Shown: positions 35,199-43,286 of the stretch, one piece after another
How positions within the stretch are numbered: position 1 is the first letter of the stretch
Layout of the letters: each line of letters begins with the position of its first letter
Assembly (NCBI GenBank): GCA_902577525.1
Contig: CACGZG010000004.1
Coordinates: 1 to 64,000, forward strand
Reading direction: 5' to 3'
Length of the DNA: 64,000 nt
Source of the DNA: an uncultured Pelagibacteraceae bacterium
GTDB lineage: Bacteria; Pseudomonadota; Alphaproteobacteria; Pelagibacterales; Pelagibacteraceae
The notes under the pieces: generated by a model
Databases searched by the model: none
Told to the model about the DNA's origin: nothing
Seen by the model: the letters and a program-made list of their open reading frames with translations, nothing else
Translations under genes and position numbers: made by a program

Positions 35199-35774
35199 TT
35201 ATTTTAATGATTTTTTTATTACTTGATATTCAAAATTTTGTGTAGTTTTGTTTACTTGTAATAGTTTAGCCCCATTTCTTGTGTGAAATTTTGTTGCCAT
35301 CTCAGTTAAAGGAGACAAAGTAATTAATCTATTTAAATGATTTGATTTTTTAATCTTCTTAAAAACTTCTTTAACAATTAGTTTTCCTCCACCCTTTTTT
35401 TTAGACCACACCGTGTACGCAATTGCAATCTTTCCAACATTTTGATCTCTATGTGCACTTTGTAAAAATGCATCGTGGCTAAATTTATCTAATTCAGTAA
35501 CATCCTTCGGAATTTCATTTGTATAGGCAAAACACATAACGGCATGAATTTCACCCATATACTTTACACCGTAAATCTTTCTACCAAAACTTCTTCTAAA
35601 AATATTGTCTAATTCTGGTCTTACTGGATCTTCATCTGTATTGCACTCTTTTAACTCAATCAGCTCGGCACCTTTAATCCATTCAAAAAAAGTATCTAAA
35701 TTTCTATTTATGATTTGCTTATTTTTTCTAATTCTAGCTTTAATTCTGGGTTTAAATTTTTTTTTTAATTCCAT
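35199..35774 (-). CDS. hypothetical protein, possible GNAT-like acyltransferase fold
   Basis: A 191-residue soluble protein. A basic start (KKKFKPRIKARIRKN) precedes a middle beta-rich region. The segment KIAIAYTVWSKKKGGGKLIVKEVFKKI (about 115-142) looks like the strand-turn-helix that binds CoA in GNAT enzymes, and TEMATKFHTRNGAKLL near the end resembles the family C-terminal motif. The CoA-binding R/Q-x-x-G-x-G is not clean, so the assignment is tentative. It overlaps the clearer GNAT gene at 35765 by 10 bp. Confidence 0.6.
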   Translation of the reverse strand: MELKKKFKPRIKARIRKNKQIINRNLDTFFEWIKGAELIELKECNTDEDPVRPELDNIFRRSFGRKIYGVKYMGEIHAVMCFAYTNEIPKDVTELDKFSHDAFLQSAHRDQNVGKIAIAYTVWSKKKGGGKLIVKEVFKKIKKSNHLNRLITLSPLTEMATKFHTRNGAKLLQVNKTTQNFEYQVIKKSLK

Positions 35775-36034
35775 TTTTCAAGTGATTGAAGAAGTTTTAT
35801 ACCTAGTGGGCTTATTGGCTTTTCAAATTCAATTTTTTTTTTTGTTTTCTTTTTAACTAATTTTAAAAGTTTTTTGGCTATACCCTTTTTCCTAAATACT
35901 GGATTAACAAAAATATATTCAATTTTTCCATTATTTTTAAATCTAATAAACCCTATTGTTGTATTCATATTTTTAAATGTAAAAACACCATCTGTTTCAA
36001 CTATTTTATAATCTTTGAAATCAAAATTTTTCAT
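35765..36034 (-). CDS. small GNAT N-acetyltransferase
   Basis: Compact 89-residue acetyltransferase domain. The acetyl-CoA motif A is IEYIFVNPVFRKKGIAKKLLK (about 39-59) with the pyrophosphate loop RKKGIA. Lysine-rich helix after it, then a short strand. The substrate cannot be inferred. It sits 6 bp after the 54-aa membrane protein and overlaps the next gene by 10 bp, so it is part of the same transcript. Confidence 0.72.
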   Translation of the reverse strand: MKNFDFKDYKIVETDGVFTFKNMNTTIGFIRFKNNGKIEYIFVNPVFRKKGIAKKLLKLVKKKTKKKIEFEKPISPLGIKLLQSLEKWN

Positions 36035-36040
36035 AATTAA

Positions 36041-36205
36041 TTAAAAATATAATAAAATGATAACAACACTTAATAAAATTAAAAAAATAATAAAAGCAAC
36101 ATAATTAATCTTAATATTAAACTTTTTGTAAATGATTTCGTTTATTTTTTCCCAAAATAATACCACTAAAAAGATTATTACCGCTGGAAGAATAAATTTA
36201 ATCAT
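36041..36205 (-). CDS. 54-aa two-helix membrane microprotein
   Basis: An ATG-to-TAA frame of 54 codons in the gap between the ScfR-type regulator and the GNAT gene. Two hydrophobic helices (about 3-17 and 36-53) flank a short charged linker (EKINEIIYKKFNIK). It starts 12 bp after the regulator stop. Without it the region would be the only unexplained gap in the leftward run. No family recognised. Confidence 0.5.
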   Translation of the reverse strand: MIKFILPAVIIFLVVLFWEKINEIIYKKFNIKINYVAFIIFLILLSVVIILLYF

Positions 36206-36217
36206 TAATAAAGGTTT

Positions 36218-37651
36218 TTAACTTTTTTCATCACCGACATAAATTGAAACTCCTCTAGTGTTTATGTCTACATCAAATTTTTTATGTAGAGGAGGAAAGG
36301 CTCTTTGAGAACAGTCTAATCTATCACAGGTTCTACATGACACACCTATTGGAATTTCTGTTGATTTATCATTTACATTTAAATTTTCTGTATAAACAAA
36401 ATCTTTAGCGTACTTTGCTTCACAACCCAATCCAATTGACAAAATACTTTTTGATTGACCAAACCTACCAATCCCCTTTTCAACAGTTCTTGCAATGCAT
36501 ACATATTTTTCACCATTGGTCATTTTACTTACAGCTGCTTGAATTACGCCTGGTCTTGTTAAAGCAGAGTATACATTCCATCTTGGACATGCTCCTCCGT
36601 ACCTAGGAATTTCTATACCAGATAATGAAAATCTCTTTGAAATATTTCCTGCCATATCAACTCTTAAAAAATGAAAAGGAATACCTGGTAGTTTTGGATC
36701 TTGTAGACATGTTACTCTATGAGCAACTTGTTCAAATGAGGTTGCAAATGTGTTTTGCAATAATTCTAAGTCATACTTTAACTTTTTACATTCTGAATGA
36801 AAAGGTTTGTAAGGCATCAAAATTGCAGCACCGCAATAATTCAATAAAGCAACCTTTGTAAGTTTTTTTGACTCATCTGAGGGGAATGTAAAACCTGACA
36901 AATATTCATCAATTTCTTGAATAGCACCTTCTTGAGCTATTTGGGCTGCAGCGTGAAGTTTTTTAGTTTCTAATGAGCTATAGTCGCTTAATAGAAGCTC
37001 TTTTGAATTTTTATTATAAATTTTTGAAAAAGGCTTATCTGCATCTGGTATCACATCTTTTACCATTATCTTATATTCAGATTTAAGATACTCGCAAAGA
37101 GCTATATATCTTGTACGATTATTTTTTTGAACTTTTTCAAAAACTTTATTTGCAAACTCTTCTAATTTTGGAAAATAATTTTTATTTTCTTGGAGAAAAT
37201 CTGAGATTACTTCACCTGGAAAAGAATTTTTTCTGTTATCTACAATTTTTCCTGAAATTTTTTCAATTTTGTTTACTAATTCATGATCTTTTTTTTTCAA
37301 AATATCTCCGAGTCTCACAATTGCTCTTCCAATTTTTGGATTAGTTCCAACAAGATCCTTCACCTCTGGGCCCAGAATATCAAGATCTTCAAATAACTTA
37401 TCATCTAAAATTTCTGATAATGTATTCTCAAGATTAATGTCATCTTTTGAAGTTAATTGTGAAAGTTCAATATTTAACTTTTCACAAATTTTTAAAAGGA
37501 GATCTCCATCAATTTTTCTTTTTCCGCCCTCAATTAAATTTAAATAACTAGGCGAAATGTTAAGTTCTTGAGCTAGCCTATTTGCCTGAAGACCTAATTG
37601 ACGTCTAAAAGCCTTAATTTTTGGGCCTATTTTTAAATCAATTTGACTCAT
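36218..37651 (-). CDS. ScfR-type transcriptional regulator (XRE HTH, ImmA/IrrE, DUF2083)
   Basis: Regulator of short-chain acyl metabolism, related to RamB and MccR, which control glyoxylate-bypass or methylcitrate genes. ATG 37651 (MSQIDLKIG) is preferred over the open extension to 37777, giving 477 residues with the HTH_XRE at about 8-62. An ImmA/IrrE-type middle region (about 160-270) includes LHAAAQIAQEGAIQEID. The C-terminal DUF2083 region has GACPRWNVYSALTRPGVIQA and CRTCDRLDCSQRAFPP with four cysteines. The divergent neighbour is isocitrate lyase, and matching palindromes lie just upstream, so autoregulation and aceA control are likely. Confidence 0.88.
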   Translation of the reverse strand: MSQIDLKIGPKIKAFRRQLGLQANRLAQELNISPSYLNLIEGGKRKIDGDLLLKICEKLNIELSQLTSKDDINLENTLSEILDDKLFEDLDILGPEVKDLVGTNPKIGRAIVRLGDILKKKDHELVNKIEKISGKIVDNRKNSFPGEVISDFLQENKNYFPKLEEFANKVFEKVQKNNRTRYIALCEYLKSEYKIMVKDVIPDADKPFSKIYNKNSKELLLSDYSSLETKKLHAAAQIAQEGAIQEIDEYLSGFTFPSDESKKLTKVALLNYCGAAILMPYKPFHSECKKLKYDLELLQNTFATSFEQVAHRVTCLQDPKLPGIPFHFLRVDMAGNISKRFSLSGIEIPRYGGACPRWNVYSALTRPGVIQAAVSKMTNGEKYVCIARTVEKGIGRFGQSKSILSIGLGCEAKYAKDFVYTENLNVNDKSTEIPIGVSCRTCDRLDCSQRAFPPLHKKFDVDINTRGVSIYVGDEKS

Positions 37652-37664
37652 ATTTTCTATTAGT

Positions 37665-37694
37665 AAATTTTGTAAATTTATATTTACAAAATTT
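37665..37694. promoter_or_regulatory. perfect 12-bp inverted repeat, likely operator of the ScfR-type regulator
   Basis: AAATTTTGTAAA and TTTACAAAATTT are perfect complements separated by 6 bp, ending 14 bp from the regulator start. The half-site resembles the TTTGCAAA-like sites bound by RamB/ScfR regulators. Three further TTTACA/TGTAAA half-sites follow in the next 55 bp (37703, 37735, 37744) plus one at 37758. Confidence 0.75.
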
Positions 37695-37743
37695 TTCCAC
37701 AATTTACAAGCTTTATTTAATTTTTTGTAGATTTTGTAAATCC

Positions 37744-37763
37744 TGTAAATTATAAAGTTTACA
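37744..37763. promoter_or_regulatory. second ScfR-type palindrome at the aceA side
   Basis: TGTAAA (37744-37749) and TTTACA (37758-37763) are inverted with an 8-bp spacer. The final A is the first base of the 53-aa small ORF start codon. It is a weaker copy of the element at 37665-37694. Confidence 0.5.
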
Positions 37764-37924
37764 TGACAGACAAACAAAAAAACTCAGAAAATGAAGCTCA
37801 AATCATAAGAAGTGAAGACTTAGCTAGACATAATAGCCGAGGTATTTACATGAGAGATGATCATTGTGATTGGGGTTCAAGTGGAATGAATGATTTAGTT
37901 GAGACGACTAACGAGTCTAACTAA
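37763..37924 (+). CDS. 53-aa small protein between ScfR-type regulator and aceA
   Basis: A complete 53-codon frame with no recognised family, protein-like in composition: a charged helix (EAQIIRSEDLARHNSR) and an aromatic/metal-looking segment (IYMRDDHCDWGSSGMNDL, one Cys and one His). The ATG sits directly on the operator half-site TTTACA-TG, so its transcript could be leaderless. It ends 53 bp before aceA, in the same direction, and would be co-expressed with it. Not a shadow, because there is no longer frame here. Confidence 0.55.
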   Translation: MTDKQKNSENEAQIIRSEDLARHNSRGIYMRDDHCDWGSSGMNDLVETTNESN

Positions 37925-37977
37925 ATCAACTTTCAATTTCACACTATAACTAAAAACTTTAAAGGTAATTAACTACC

Positions 37978-39252
37978 ATGAGTGCAGAAAATATCTCATA
38001 CGAACTAAAAAGATTTGCAGGAATAAAAAGAGACTACACTCCAGAAGATGTTGAGAGATTAAGAGGATCAATAAAAATTGAATATTCTCTATGTAAACAA
38101 CAATCAGTAAAGCTTTGGAAACTTCTAAATACTGAAAATTATATCAGTACTCTAGGATCATTGTCGGGTAATCAAGCCGTTCAACATGCTAAAGCAGGTT
38201 TAAAATCAATTTACCTCAGTGGGTGGCAGGTAGCTGCAGATGCTAACAGTGCTGGAGAGATGTATCCAGACCAATCTTTATATCCATACGATAGCGCACC
38301 AAAATTAGTCGAATCGATGAATAATGCTTTGTTAAGAGCGGATCAAATTCAACATATGGAACTCAAAGATGGAGAAATGAAAAAAGAAAATAAAGTAGAT
38401 TATATGTTGCCAATAATTGCAGATGGTGAAGCTGGATTTGGTGGACCATTAAATGTTTTTGAGCTTGCAAAAAAATTTATTAAAGCTGGTGCAGCTGGTG
38501 TTCATTTTGAAGATCAATTAGCAAGTGAAAAAAAATGTGGTCATATGGGTGGAAAAGTACTTGTTCCAACAGGAACCATGATTAAAAACTTAAAAGCTGC
38601 TAGACTTGCTGCTGATATCGCAAACGTGCCATTAATCATTTTAGCAAGAACAGATGCTAATGCTGCAAAATTAATCACAAACGATAATGATGAAAATGAT
38701 AAACCTTTCTTAACTGGAGAAAGATCTCATGAGGGTTTTTATTATGTAAAAGCCGGAATTGAACAAGCAATATCTCGAGGTCTAGCGTATGCTCCATATT
38801 CAGATTTAATTTGGTGTGAAACTGCTACACCTAATTTAGAAGAAGCTAAAAAATTTGCTGATGCTATTCATGAAAAATTTCCAGGAAAATTTTTAGCTTA
38901 TAACTGTTCTCCTTCATTTAATTGGAAAAAGCATTTATCAGATGATGAGATTGCTTCTTTTCAAAAAGAAATAAGTAAAATGGGATATAAATTTCAATTT
39001 ATCACTTTGGCCGGATTCCATACTCAAAATATTGCAATTTTTGAATTAGCAGAAAAATATAAGAAAGAAGGTATGACTGCTTATTCAAAGATACAAGAAC
39101 AAGAATTTGCTCGTGAAAAAGATGGATACACAAGTGTAAAACATCAAAGAGAAGTTGGTACTTCTTACTTTGACGCTGTATCAAATACGATTAGTAGTGG
39201 AAAGAGTTCGACTACAGCAATGAAGGGCTCAACAGAGTCTGAACAATTCTAA
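37978..39252 (+). CDS. aceA: isocitrate lyase
   Basis: Splits isocitrate into glyoxylate and succinate, the first step of the glyoxylate bypass that lets acetyl units build biomass. The 424-residue length is normal. The KKCGH catalytic motif is at residues 185-189 with Cys187, and the metal/substrate region [11 protein letters not shown] (about 146-156) and the [15 protein letters not shown] stretch are present. The C-terminal segment after about 380 ([15 protein letters not shown]) matches the lid. It is divergent from its putative regulator. Malate synthase is not in the window. Confidence 0.96.
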   Translation: MSAENISYELKRFAGIKRDYTPEDVERLRGSIKIEYSLCKQQSVKLWKLLNTENYISTLGSLSGNQAVQHAKAGLKSIYLSGWQVAADANSAGEMYPDQSLYPYDSAPKLVESMNNALLRADQIQHMELKDGEMKKENKVDYMLPIIADGEAGFGGPLNVFELAKKFIKAGAAGVHFEDQLASEKKCGHMGGKVLVPTGTMIKNLKAARLAADIANVPLIILARTDANAAKLITNDNDENDKPFLTGERSHEGFYYVKAGIEQAISRGLAYAPYSDLIWCETATPNLEEAKKFADAIHEKFPGKFLAYNCSPSFNWKKHLSDDEIASFQKEISKMGYKFQFITLAGFHTQNIAIFELAEKYKKEGMTAYSKIQEQEFAREKDGYTSVKHQREVGTSYFDAVSNTISSGKSSTTAMKGSTESEQF

Positions 39253-39282
39253 TAAAACAATTCCTCTTGTATATTAGTAGTT

Positions 39283-39310
39283 TTAACTGGCCCAGAAATG
39301 GGTCAGTTAA
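39283..39310 (+). terminator. hairpin terminator after aceA
   Basis: TTAACTGGCCCA and TGGGTCAGTTAA pair over 12 bp around GAAA, with one G-U wobble in the rightward RNA. The stem runs 4 bp into the stop end of the convergent ABC permease gene. No long T-run follows, so it may be a processing hairpin rather than a full terminator. Confidence 0.6.
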
Positions 39311-40074
39311 GATTTAATATTGTAACCTTTTTTAAGAAGCACTGAAACCATACTTACGCAAATTATAAAAAATAAAACCATTAATCCCACACTAATCCAA
39401 ATATTAAAATCTGAAATACCATAAAATGAATATCTGAGGCCATTAATGAGATAAACTACAGGATTAAAATATGTAATCATTTGCCAAAACTCTGGAAGCA
39501 TGTCTAAGGAATATAAACTTCCTCCTAAAAAGACCATAGGCGTTATCACTAACGAAGGCACAATAGACATTTGCTCAAAATCTTTACTAATTAACCCAAT
39601 TAAAAATCCAAATAAAGCAAAAGTAAAAGACACTAGAACTAATAAAAAAATCATTAAAAAAGGAAACTGAACCTCGACATCAACAAAGAATAAAGATGTA
39701 CAGAATATTACAAATCCAACAATAAGTGTTTTAGTAGCTCCAGCACTAACAAAAGCTAGAACAATTTCAAATGTTGAAATTGGTGCAGCTAAAATTTCAT
39801 ATATTGTTCCATTAAATTTTGGAAAAAAAATTCCAAAAGAAGTATTACTTATTGATTGTGTTAATAAAGTTAACATTAAAAGTCCTGGGACAATATAGGA
39901 TCCATAACTTATTCCGTCTATTTTTTGCACATAACCACCAATCACTGATCCAAATACAATGAAATATAATGAGGTGGAAATAACTGGAGATAAAAGAGAT
40001 TGACCCAAAGTTCTCCTAAAACGGTCCATTTCATGAAAGTAAATAGCTTTCAATCCATAAAAATTAATTCTCAT
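39307..40074 (-). CDS. ABC-2 type transporter permease
   Basis: Six-helix permease of 255 residues. Hydrophobic segments are at about 23-45, 55-75, 96-120, 132-157, 168-190 and 225-248, and the ABC-2 signature LAAPISTFEIVLAF is in the middle. It exports lipids, polysaccharide or drugs; the cargo is unknown. It overlaps its ATPase partner by 11 bp. Confidence 0.87.
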   Translation of the reverse strand: MRINFYGLKAIYFHEMDRFRRTLGQSLLSPVISTSLYFIVFGSVIGGYVQKIDGISYGSYIVPGLLMLTLLTQSISNTSFGIFFPKFNGTIYEILAAPISTFEIVLAFVSAGATKTLIVGFVIFCTSLFFVDVEVQFPFLMIFLLVLVSFTFALFGFLIGLISKDFEQMSIVPSLVITPMVFLGGSLYSLDMLPEFWQMITYFNPVVYLINGLRYSFYGISDFNIWISVGLMVLFFIICVSMVSVLLKKGYNIKS

Positions 40075-40999
40075 TATTTTCCCTCACTAATGTAACGAAT
40101 ATTTTTTCTAAATTGCTTTGTTCAGTTTTCAAATCTTTTAATTTTAAGCCAGAATCTTTTATATCTTGTAAAAGATTTGTTATGCCAGTTTGTTTTTCCT
40201 GCAAATTGTAAGTGTAATTTAAAGATATTTTATCATTTCCAATTGTTAAATTATATTTTTTAATAGAATCAGGAATTTCTTTGACTTCTTCCTGTAATTG
40301 AACAGTTAATGTTTTATGTCCCATCTTTTTTAACAATTCTTTTTTTTGTTCAACAACAATTAATTCACCTTGGTTTATCACACCCACTCTATCAGCAATT
40401 GCCTCTGCTTCTTCAATGTAATGAGTTGTAAGAATTATAGTTACCCCTGTTTCTCTAAGGGATTTAACTACTTTCCACATTTCTTGTCTTAGTTCCACAT
40501 CCACACCTGCTGTTGGTTCATCTAAAAATAATATTTGAGGTTCATGAGATAAAGCTTTTGCAATTAAAACTCTTCTCTTCATACCTCCTGATAACTGACG
40601 AAGAATTAAATCTTTTTTATCCCAAAGACTTAATTGTTTTAAAACTTTTTCTATATGATTTGGATTTGGTTTTTTTCCATATAAACCCCTAGAATATGAA
40701 ACATTGTTAAAAACAGTTTCAAATTGTTCCAATGTGAGTTCCTGAGGTACTAATCCAATTCTAGATCTTGTCTCTCTGTAATGATCAATAATATCAAAAT
40801 TTTCTACAGTTACTTTTCCTGACGTGGGTTTTACAATTCCACATATAATACTTATTAAAGTAGTTTTACCTGCTCCATTAGGCCCAAGCATAGCAAGTAT
40901 TTCTCCTTTTTTAATATTAAGATTAATTTTTTTTAAAGCGTTAAATCCATTTTCATAAACTTTTGAAAGATCGCTGATTACTATTTGATTATCTGACAT
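40064..40999 (-). CDS. ABC transporter ATP-binding protein, ABC-2 exporter
   Basis: ATPase of the DrrA/CcmA-like export group, 311 residues. Walker A GPNGAGKTTL (about 39-48), signature LSGGMKRR (about 138-145), Walker B ILFLDEPTAGVD and the switch histidine in ILTTHYIEEAE are all present. A C-terminal extension after about 225 (KTLTVQLQEEVKEIP and on) matches the DUF4162-type tail. Forms a two-gene exporter with the permease immediately downstream. Confidence 0.92.
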   Translation of the reverse strand: MSDNQIVISDLSKVYENGFNALKKINLNIKKGEILAMLGPNGAGKTTLISIICGIVKPTSGKVTVENFDIIDHYRETRSRIGLVPQELTLEQFETVFNNVSYSRGLYGKKPNPNHIEKVLKQLSLWDKKDLILRQLSGGMKRRVLIAKALSHEPQILFLDEPTAGVDVELRQEMWKVVKSLRETGVTIILTTHYIEEAEAIADRVGVINQGELIVVEQKKELLKKMGHKTLTVQLQEEVKEIPDSIKKYNLTIGNDKISLNYTYNLQEKQTGITNLLQDIKDSGLKLKDLKTEQSNLEKIFVTLVRENNEN

Positions 41000-41046
41000 T
41001 GAAACAGGAATATAGTTATTAATTTTATTAATACAATTAACTTATG

Positions 41047-42489
41047 TTAAAATTTTTTAGCTCTAATAACTAAAAATGGCAAGAAAGTCGCTATAACAAA
41101 AGATAAAAATAATAATGATTGAGAAATAAAAGGTGCAAATAATTCTTTTGGTATCAAAACTCCAACCAATAAACTCTTCGAAAAATCTGGAGAAGGAAAA
41201 AATAAAAAACCACATATCAATCCAGTTAAAATAGAAATATACGCAGTTTTTTCCTTAAAATTCTTATTGTAAAAACTATAAAAAACAGTCATGACAAAAG
41301 AACAACAAAATAAATCTGCTAATAAAAAGAGATATAAAATATCAAAACCTTTTGATGCAATAATAAAAGAAATTATAGATAAAAACACAATTATATATTG
41401 AGAAAAATTTAAGTAATTTATTTTTTTTTTAAAATTAAAGACAGCTTTTCCATCAACTACAATTAAACTTGATATTGCATTAATAAGAGTGTCTACAGTA
41501 GAAATAGTTAATGCTAGACCTAATATTAATACAATAAAAGATAACACTGTAGTTTGATCTTTAAGTATTAATGTAAAAAAACCTAAATCAGGTCTTATTG
41601 TCGAGTCTATTGAAAAGGCAACCATTCCAGAAAATCCCATAAAAAAAACAATTGGAACGATTATAAAAAAGGAAATAATAAGACTTTTTTTTAATATCTC
41701 AAAATTTTTTGCAGCATATACACGTTGCCAATTGCCTTGATGAAATAAATTAGTTGCTGCTACTGCAATAAAAAAAGTTAAACCTGCAGTAAAACCAGTT
41801 ACATATGAACTGCTAATTAAATGAGGATTTTTTTCTTTAACAAATGAGAATGAAAATTGATGACCCATAGATGAATAAATATACGTAAAAGAAAATGTAA
41901 GTATGATTAGAATAACAATCATCTGAATGTTATCTGTAAATATAGATGCCCTCAGTCCTCCATATAAAGTATAGAGTAATGTAAAAAATAATACTATTAA
42001 AGCAGTTGTCCATAGTTCAGCTCCTGACATATAATTTATTAAAATTGCTATAGCAGTTACTTCTGCACATAAAAAAATAAACATATAGAAAATTGTCATT
42101 AAAAGTATGAGCTTAAATAAACTCTTTCCAAATTTTTTTCTCATAAACTCTATTAAAGATGATCCTTGGGGAAATTCCTTTCTAATTTTCTTCCCTAAAT
42201 AAATCAAAATAAACATAGGAAATGCTGTTCCTAATGAATAACCAATTATTGAACCAAGCCCTCCCCAGGTAGCAGCTGATGCTGGACCAAATAAAATCCA
42301 AGCCCCTAAAGCAGAAGCAGTCAAACTAGTAGTTAATGAAAATAATCCAACGCTTCTATTTGCTGTAAGATAGTTATTAATGCCTTTAAATTTCTTTGAA
42401 TAATAAATTCCAATAATTGCAAAAGTAAAACTTATTAAAATTACTAGTGTGAAAGATGATGTTTGACTTATTAGATATGTTGTATTCAC
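41047..42489 (-). CDS. thiV: sodium:solute symporter under TPP riboswitch, probable thiamin-precursor transporter
   Basis: SSS-family permease of 480 residues with about thirteen hydrophobic segments; the typical first helix and LTANRSVGLFSLTTSLTASALGAW region (about 40-63) are present. The start is GTG at 42489, inside the 3' edge of a TPP riboswitch, and no other in-frame start is nearby. In SAR11 an SSS gene behind a TPP riboswitch was proposed as ThiV, a transporter for the pyrimidine precursor (HMP) that these cells need. Cargo is not visible in the sequence itself, so the precursor assignment rests on the riboswitch and on that literature. Confidence 0.85.
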   Translation of the reverse strand: MNTTYLISQTSSFTLVILISFTFAIIGIYYSKKFKGINNYLTANRSVGLFSLTTSLTASALGAWILFGPASAATWGGLGSIIGYSLGTAFPMFILIYLGKKIRKEFPQGSSLIEFMRKKFGKSLFKLILLMTIFYMFIFLCAEVTAIAILINYMSGAELWTTALIVLFFTLLYTLYGGLRASIFTDNIQMIVILIILTFSFTYIYSSMGHQFSFSFVKEKNPHLISSSYVTGFTAGLTFFIAVAATNLFHQGNWQRVYAAKNFEILKKSLIISFFIIVPIVFFMGFSGMVAFSIDSTIRPDLGFFTLILKDQTTVLSFIVLILGLALTISTVDTLINAISSLIVVDGKAVFNFKKKINYLNFSQYIIVFLSIISFIIASKGFDILYLFLLADLFCCSFVMTVFYSFYNKNFKEKTAYISILTGLICGFLFFPSPDFSKSLLVGVLIPKELFAPFISQSLLFLSFVIATFLPFLVIRAKKF

Positions 42490-42556
42490 TTTCCCTTTCT
42501 GAATTACCGGACAGGTTCTAAGGGTTTAATCTCAGTCTAAAAAGACACCCCTTTTA
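42488..42556 (-). promoter_or_regulatory. TPP riboswitch (THI element)
   Basis: In the leftward RNA the element opens with AAAAGGGGUGUC, followed by the conserved core ACUGAGAUUAAACCCUUAG, the AACCUGUCCGGUAAUUC segment that contacts the pyrophosphate, and closes with AAAGGGAAAGUG. These match the conserved blocks of thiamin pyrophosphate aptamers (CUGAGA, ACCCUU, GAACCUG, AGGGA). The final AGGGA is also the only Shine-Dalgarno for the GTG start, so ligand binding would block translation directly. No terminator stem lies between them. Confidence 0.93.
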
Positions 42557-42563
42557 AGATTTC

Positions 42564-42851
42564 TTATACTTTATTTTCCATTATTTCAACCATACATTTG
42601 GTTGCGTATTCTCTCCACTCGGATGAGTCTTTTCCTTTAAGACTATTTAGATGATTGCGATTATTTTGAATATCTTCTTTATATTTAATTTTATCTTGAT
42701 CGTTTAAATTTAGTTCCATTTTAGTTAAATTAGACTCCATTGCATTTATCCAGCTATTGCCAAGCTCAATACATTTTTTATCATCTTTCTCATCACAAAT
42801 TTGTTTAAAAAAATTAAAGATTATATCGTCAGTTTTTACAGAATTTTTCAT
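42564..42851 (-). CDS. hypothetical protein, 95 aa
   Basis: Soluble, highly charged 95-residue protein with three cysteines (CDEKDDKKC and TKCMVEIM) and mostly helical composition: about 8-20, 28-46, 52-68, 75-92. A short CxxxxxxxC spacing suggests a disulfide or metal only weakly. No family is recognised and no signal peptide is visible. It starts 8 bp after the 59-aa membrane protein and ends just before the riboswitch. Confidence 0.6.
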   Translation of the reverse strand: MKNSVKTDDIIFNFFKQICDEKDDKKCIELGNSWINAMESNLTKMELNLNDQDKIKYKEDIQNNRNHLNSLKGKDSSEWREYATKCMVEIMENKV

Positions 42852-42859
42852 TTAAAATT

Positions 42860-43039
42860 TTATTTATTGAAGCAATTATTTACAAGTATTGCCATCAATA
42901 TCCAAATCACAAATACTTCACCATTAGTGAAAGTATAATCTGCTCCAGCAAAACCAGCGATGAAATTAATTGCATAAATGATAATAGTTGAAACAACTAA
43001 GCTGATAATTAAGTTGATTAGACCAGTTATGTATTTCAT
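42860..43039 (-). CDS. 59-aa membrane protein
   Basis: Small integral membrane protein with two helices: about 4-26 (GLINLIISLVVSTIIIYAI) and 39-55 (GEVFVIWILMAILV). ATG 43039 is preferred to the longer frame to 43120, whose N-terminus overlaps the structured region and would be an odd cysteine-containing extension. No family recognised. Probably co-transcribed with the 95-aa gene. Confidence 0.55.
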   Translation of the reverse strand: MKYITGLINLIISLVVSTIIIYAINFIAGFAGADYTFTNGEVFVIWILMAILVNNCFNK

Positions 43040-43093
43040 TTTTTCTATTTTAAAGAGAAATATTTTAAATGTTGCGAATCTATAACTTGGACA

Positions 43094-43150
43094 GGTTGTA
43101 TTCAAGAAATATATTTCCATTTAAATTAAATAAATTTATTGAATACAACC
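43094..43150. repeat. 12-bp perfect inverted repeat
   Basis: GGTTGTATTCAA (43094-43105) and TTGAATACAACC (43139-43150) are perfect complements with a 33-base loop that itself contains GAAATATATTTC. It lies upstream of the 59-aa membrane protein gene and before a purine-rich ribosome-binding-like site on the other strand. Confidence 0.7.
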
Positions 43151-43188
43151 ATCTTAAAATTTATTTTTGTATCAAGGAGGTAATTATA

Positions 43189-43215
43189 ATGAAACTAATG
43201 CCACCTGATACTTAG
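43189..43215 (+). CDS. possible 8-aa leader-type peptide with strong ribosome-binding site
   Basis: AAGGAGGT (43174-43181), the best Shine-Dalgarno in the window, is 7 bases before ATG (43189), which opens an eight-codon frame MKLMPPDT ending in TAG. The SD and start lie in a hairpin closed by GTATCA (43169-43174) and TGATAC (43206-43211). The short frame may be a leader peptide or a chance match in a non-coding RNA; no downstream gene on this strand is close. Confidence 0.3.
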   Translation: MKLMPPDT

Positions 43216-43286
43216 CTGGCAAACTTAATTTTTCAAAAAAATAAAAAAATAAAAATCCATTTGGATTTAACGGCCAAAAAGGCTCA

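Noticed and set aside
36415..37344. Several frames of 60-80 codons antisense to the ScfR-type regulator
   Set aside because: They mirror a well-supported gene and have no ribosome-binding sites or family features.
37652..37777. N-terminal extension of the ScfR-type regulator
   Set aside because: The added residues would cover the palindromic operator and are not family-like; ATG 37651 gives a normal HTH start.
43040..43120. Longer start for the 59-aa membrane protein
   Set aside because: The extra N-terminus runs into the inverted repeat and does not look like protein; ATG 43039 is better placed.
43189..43215. PQQ precursor (PqqA) or known leader peptide
   Set aside because: The eight residues lack the Glu-x-x-x-Tyr of PqqA, and no pqq or attenuated biosynthetic gene follows.
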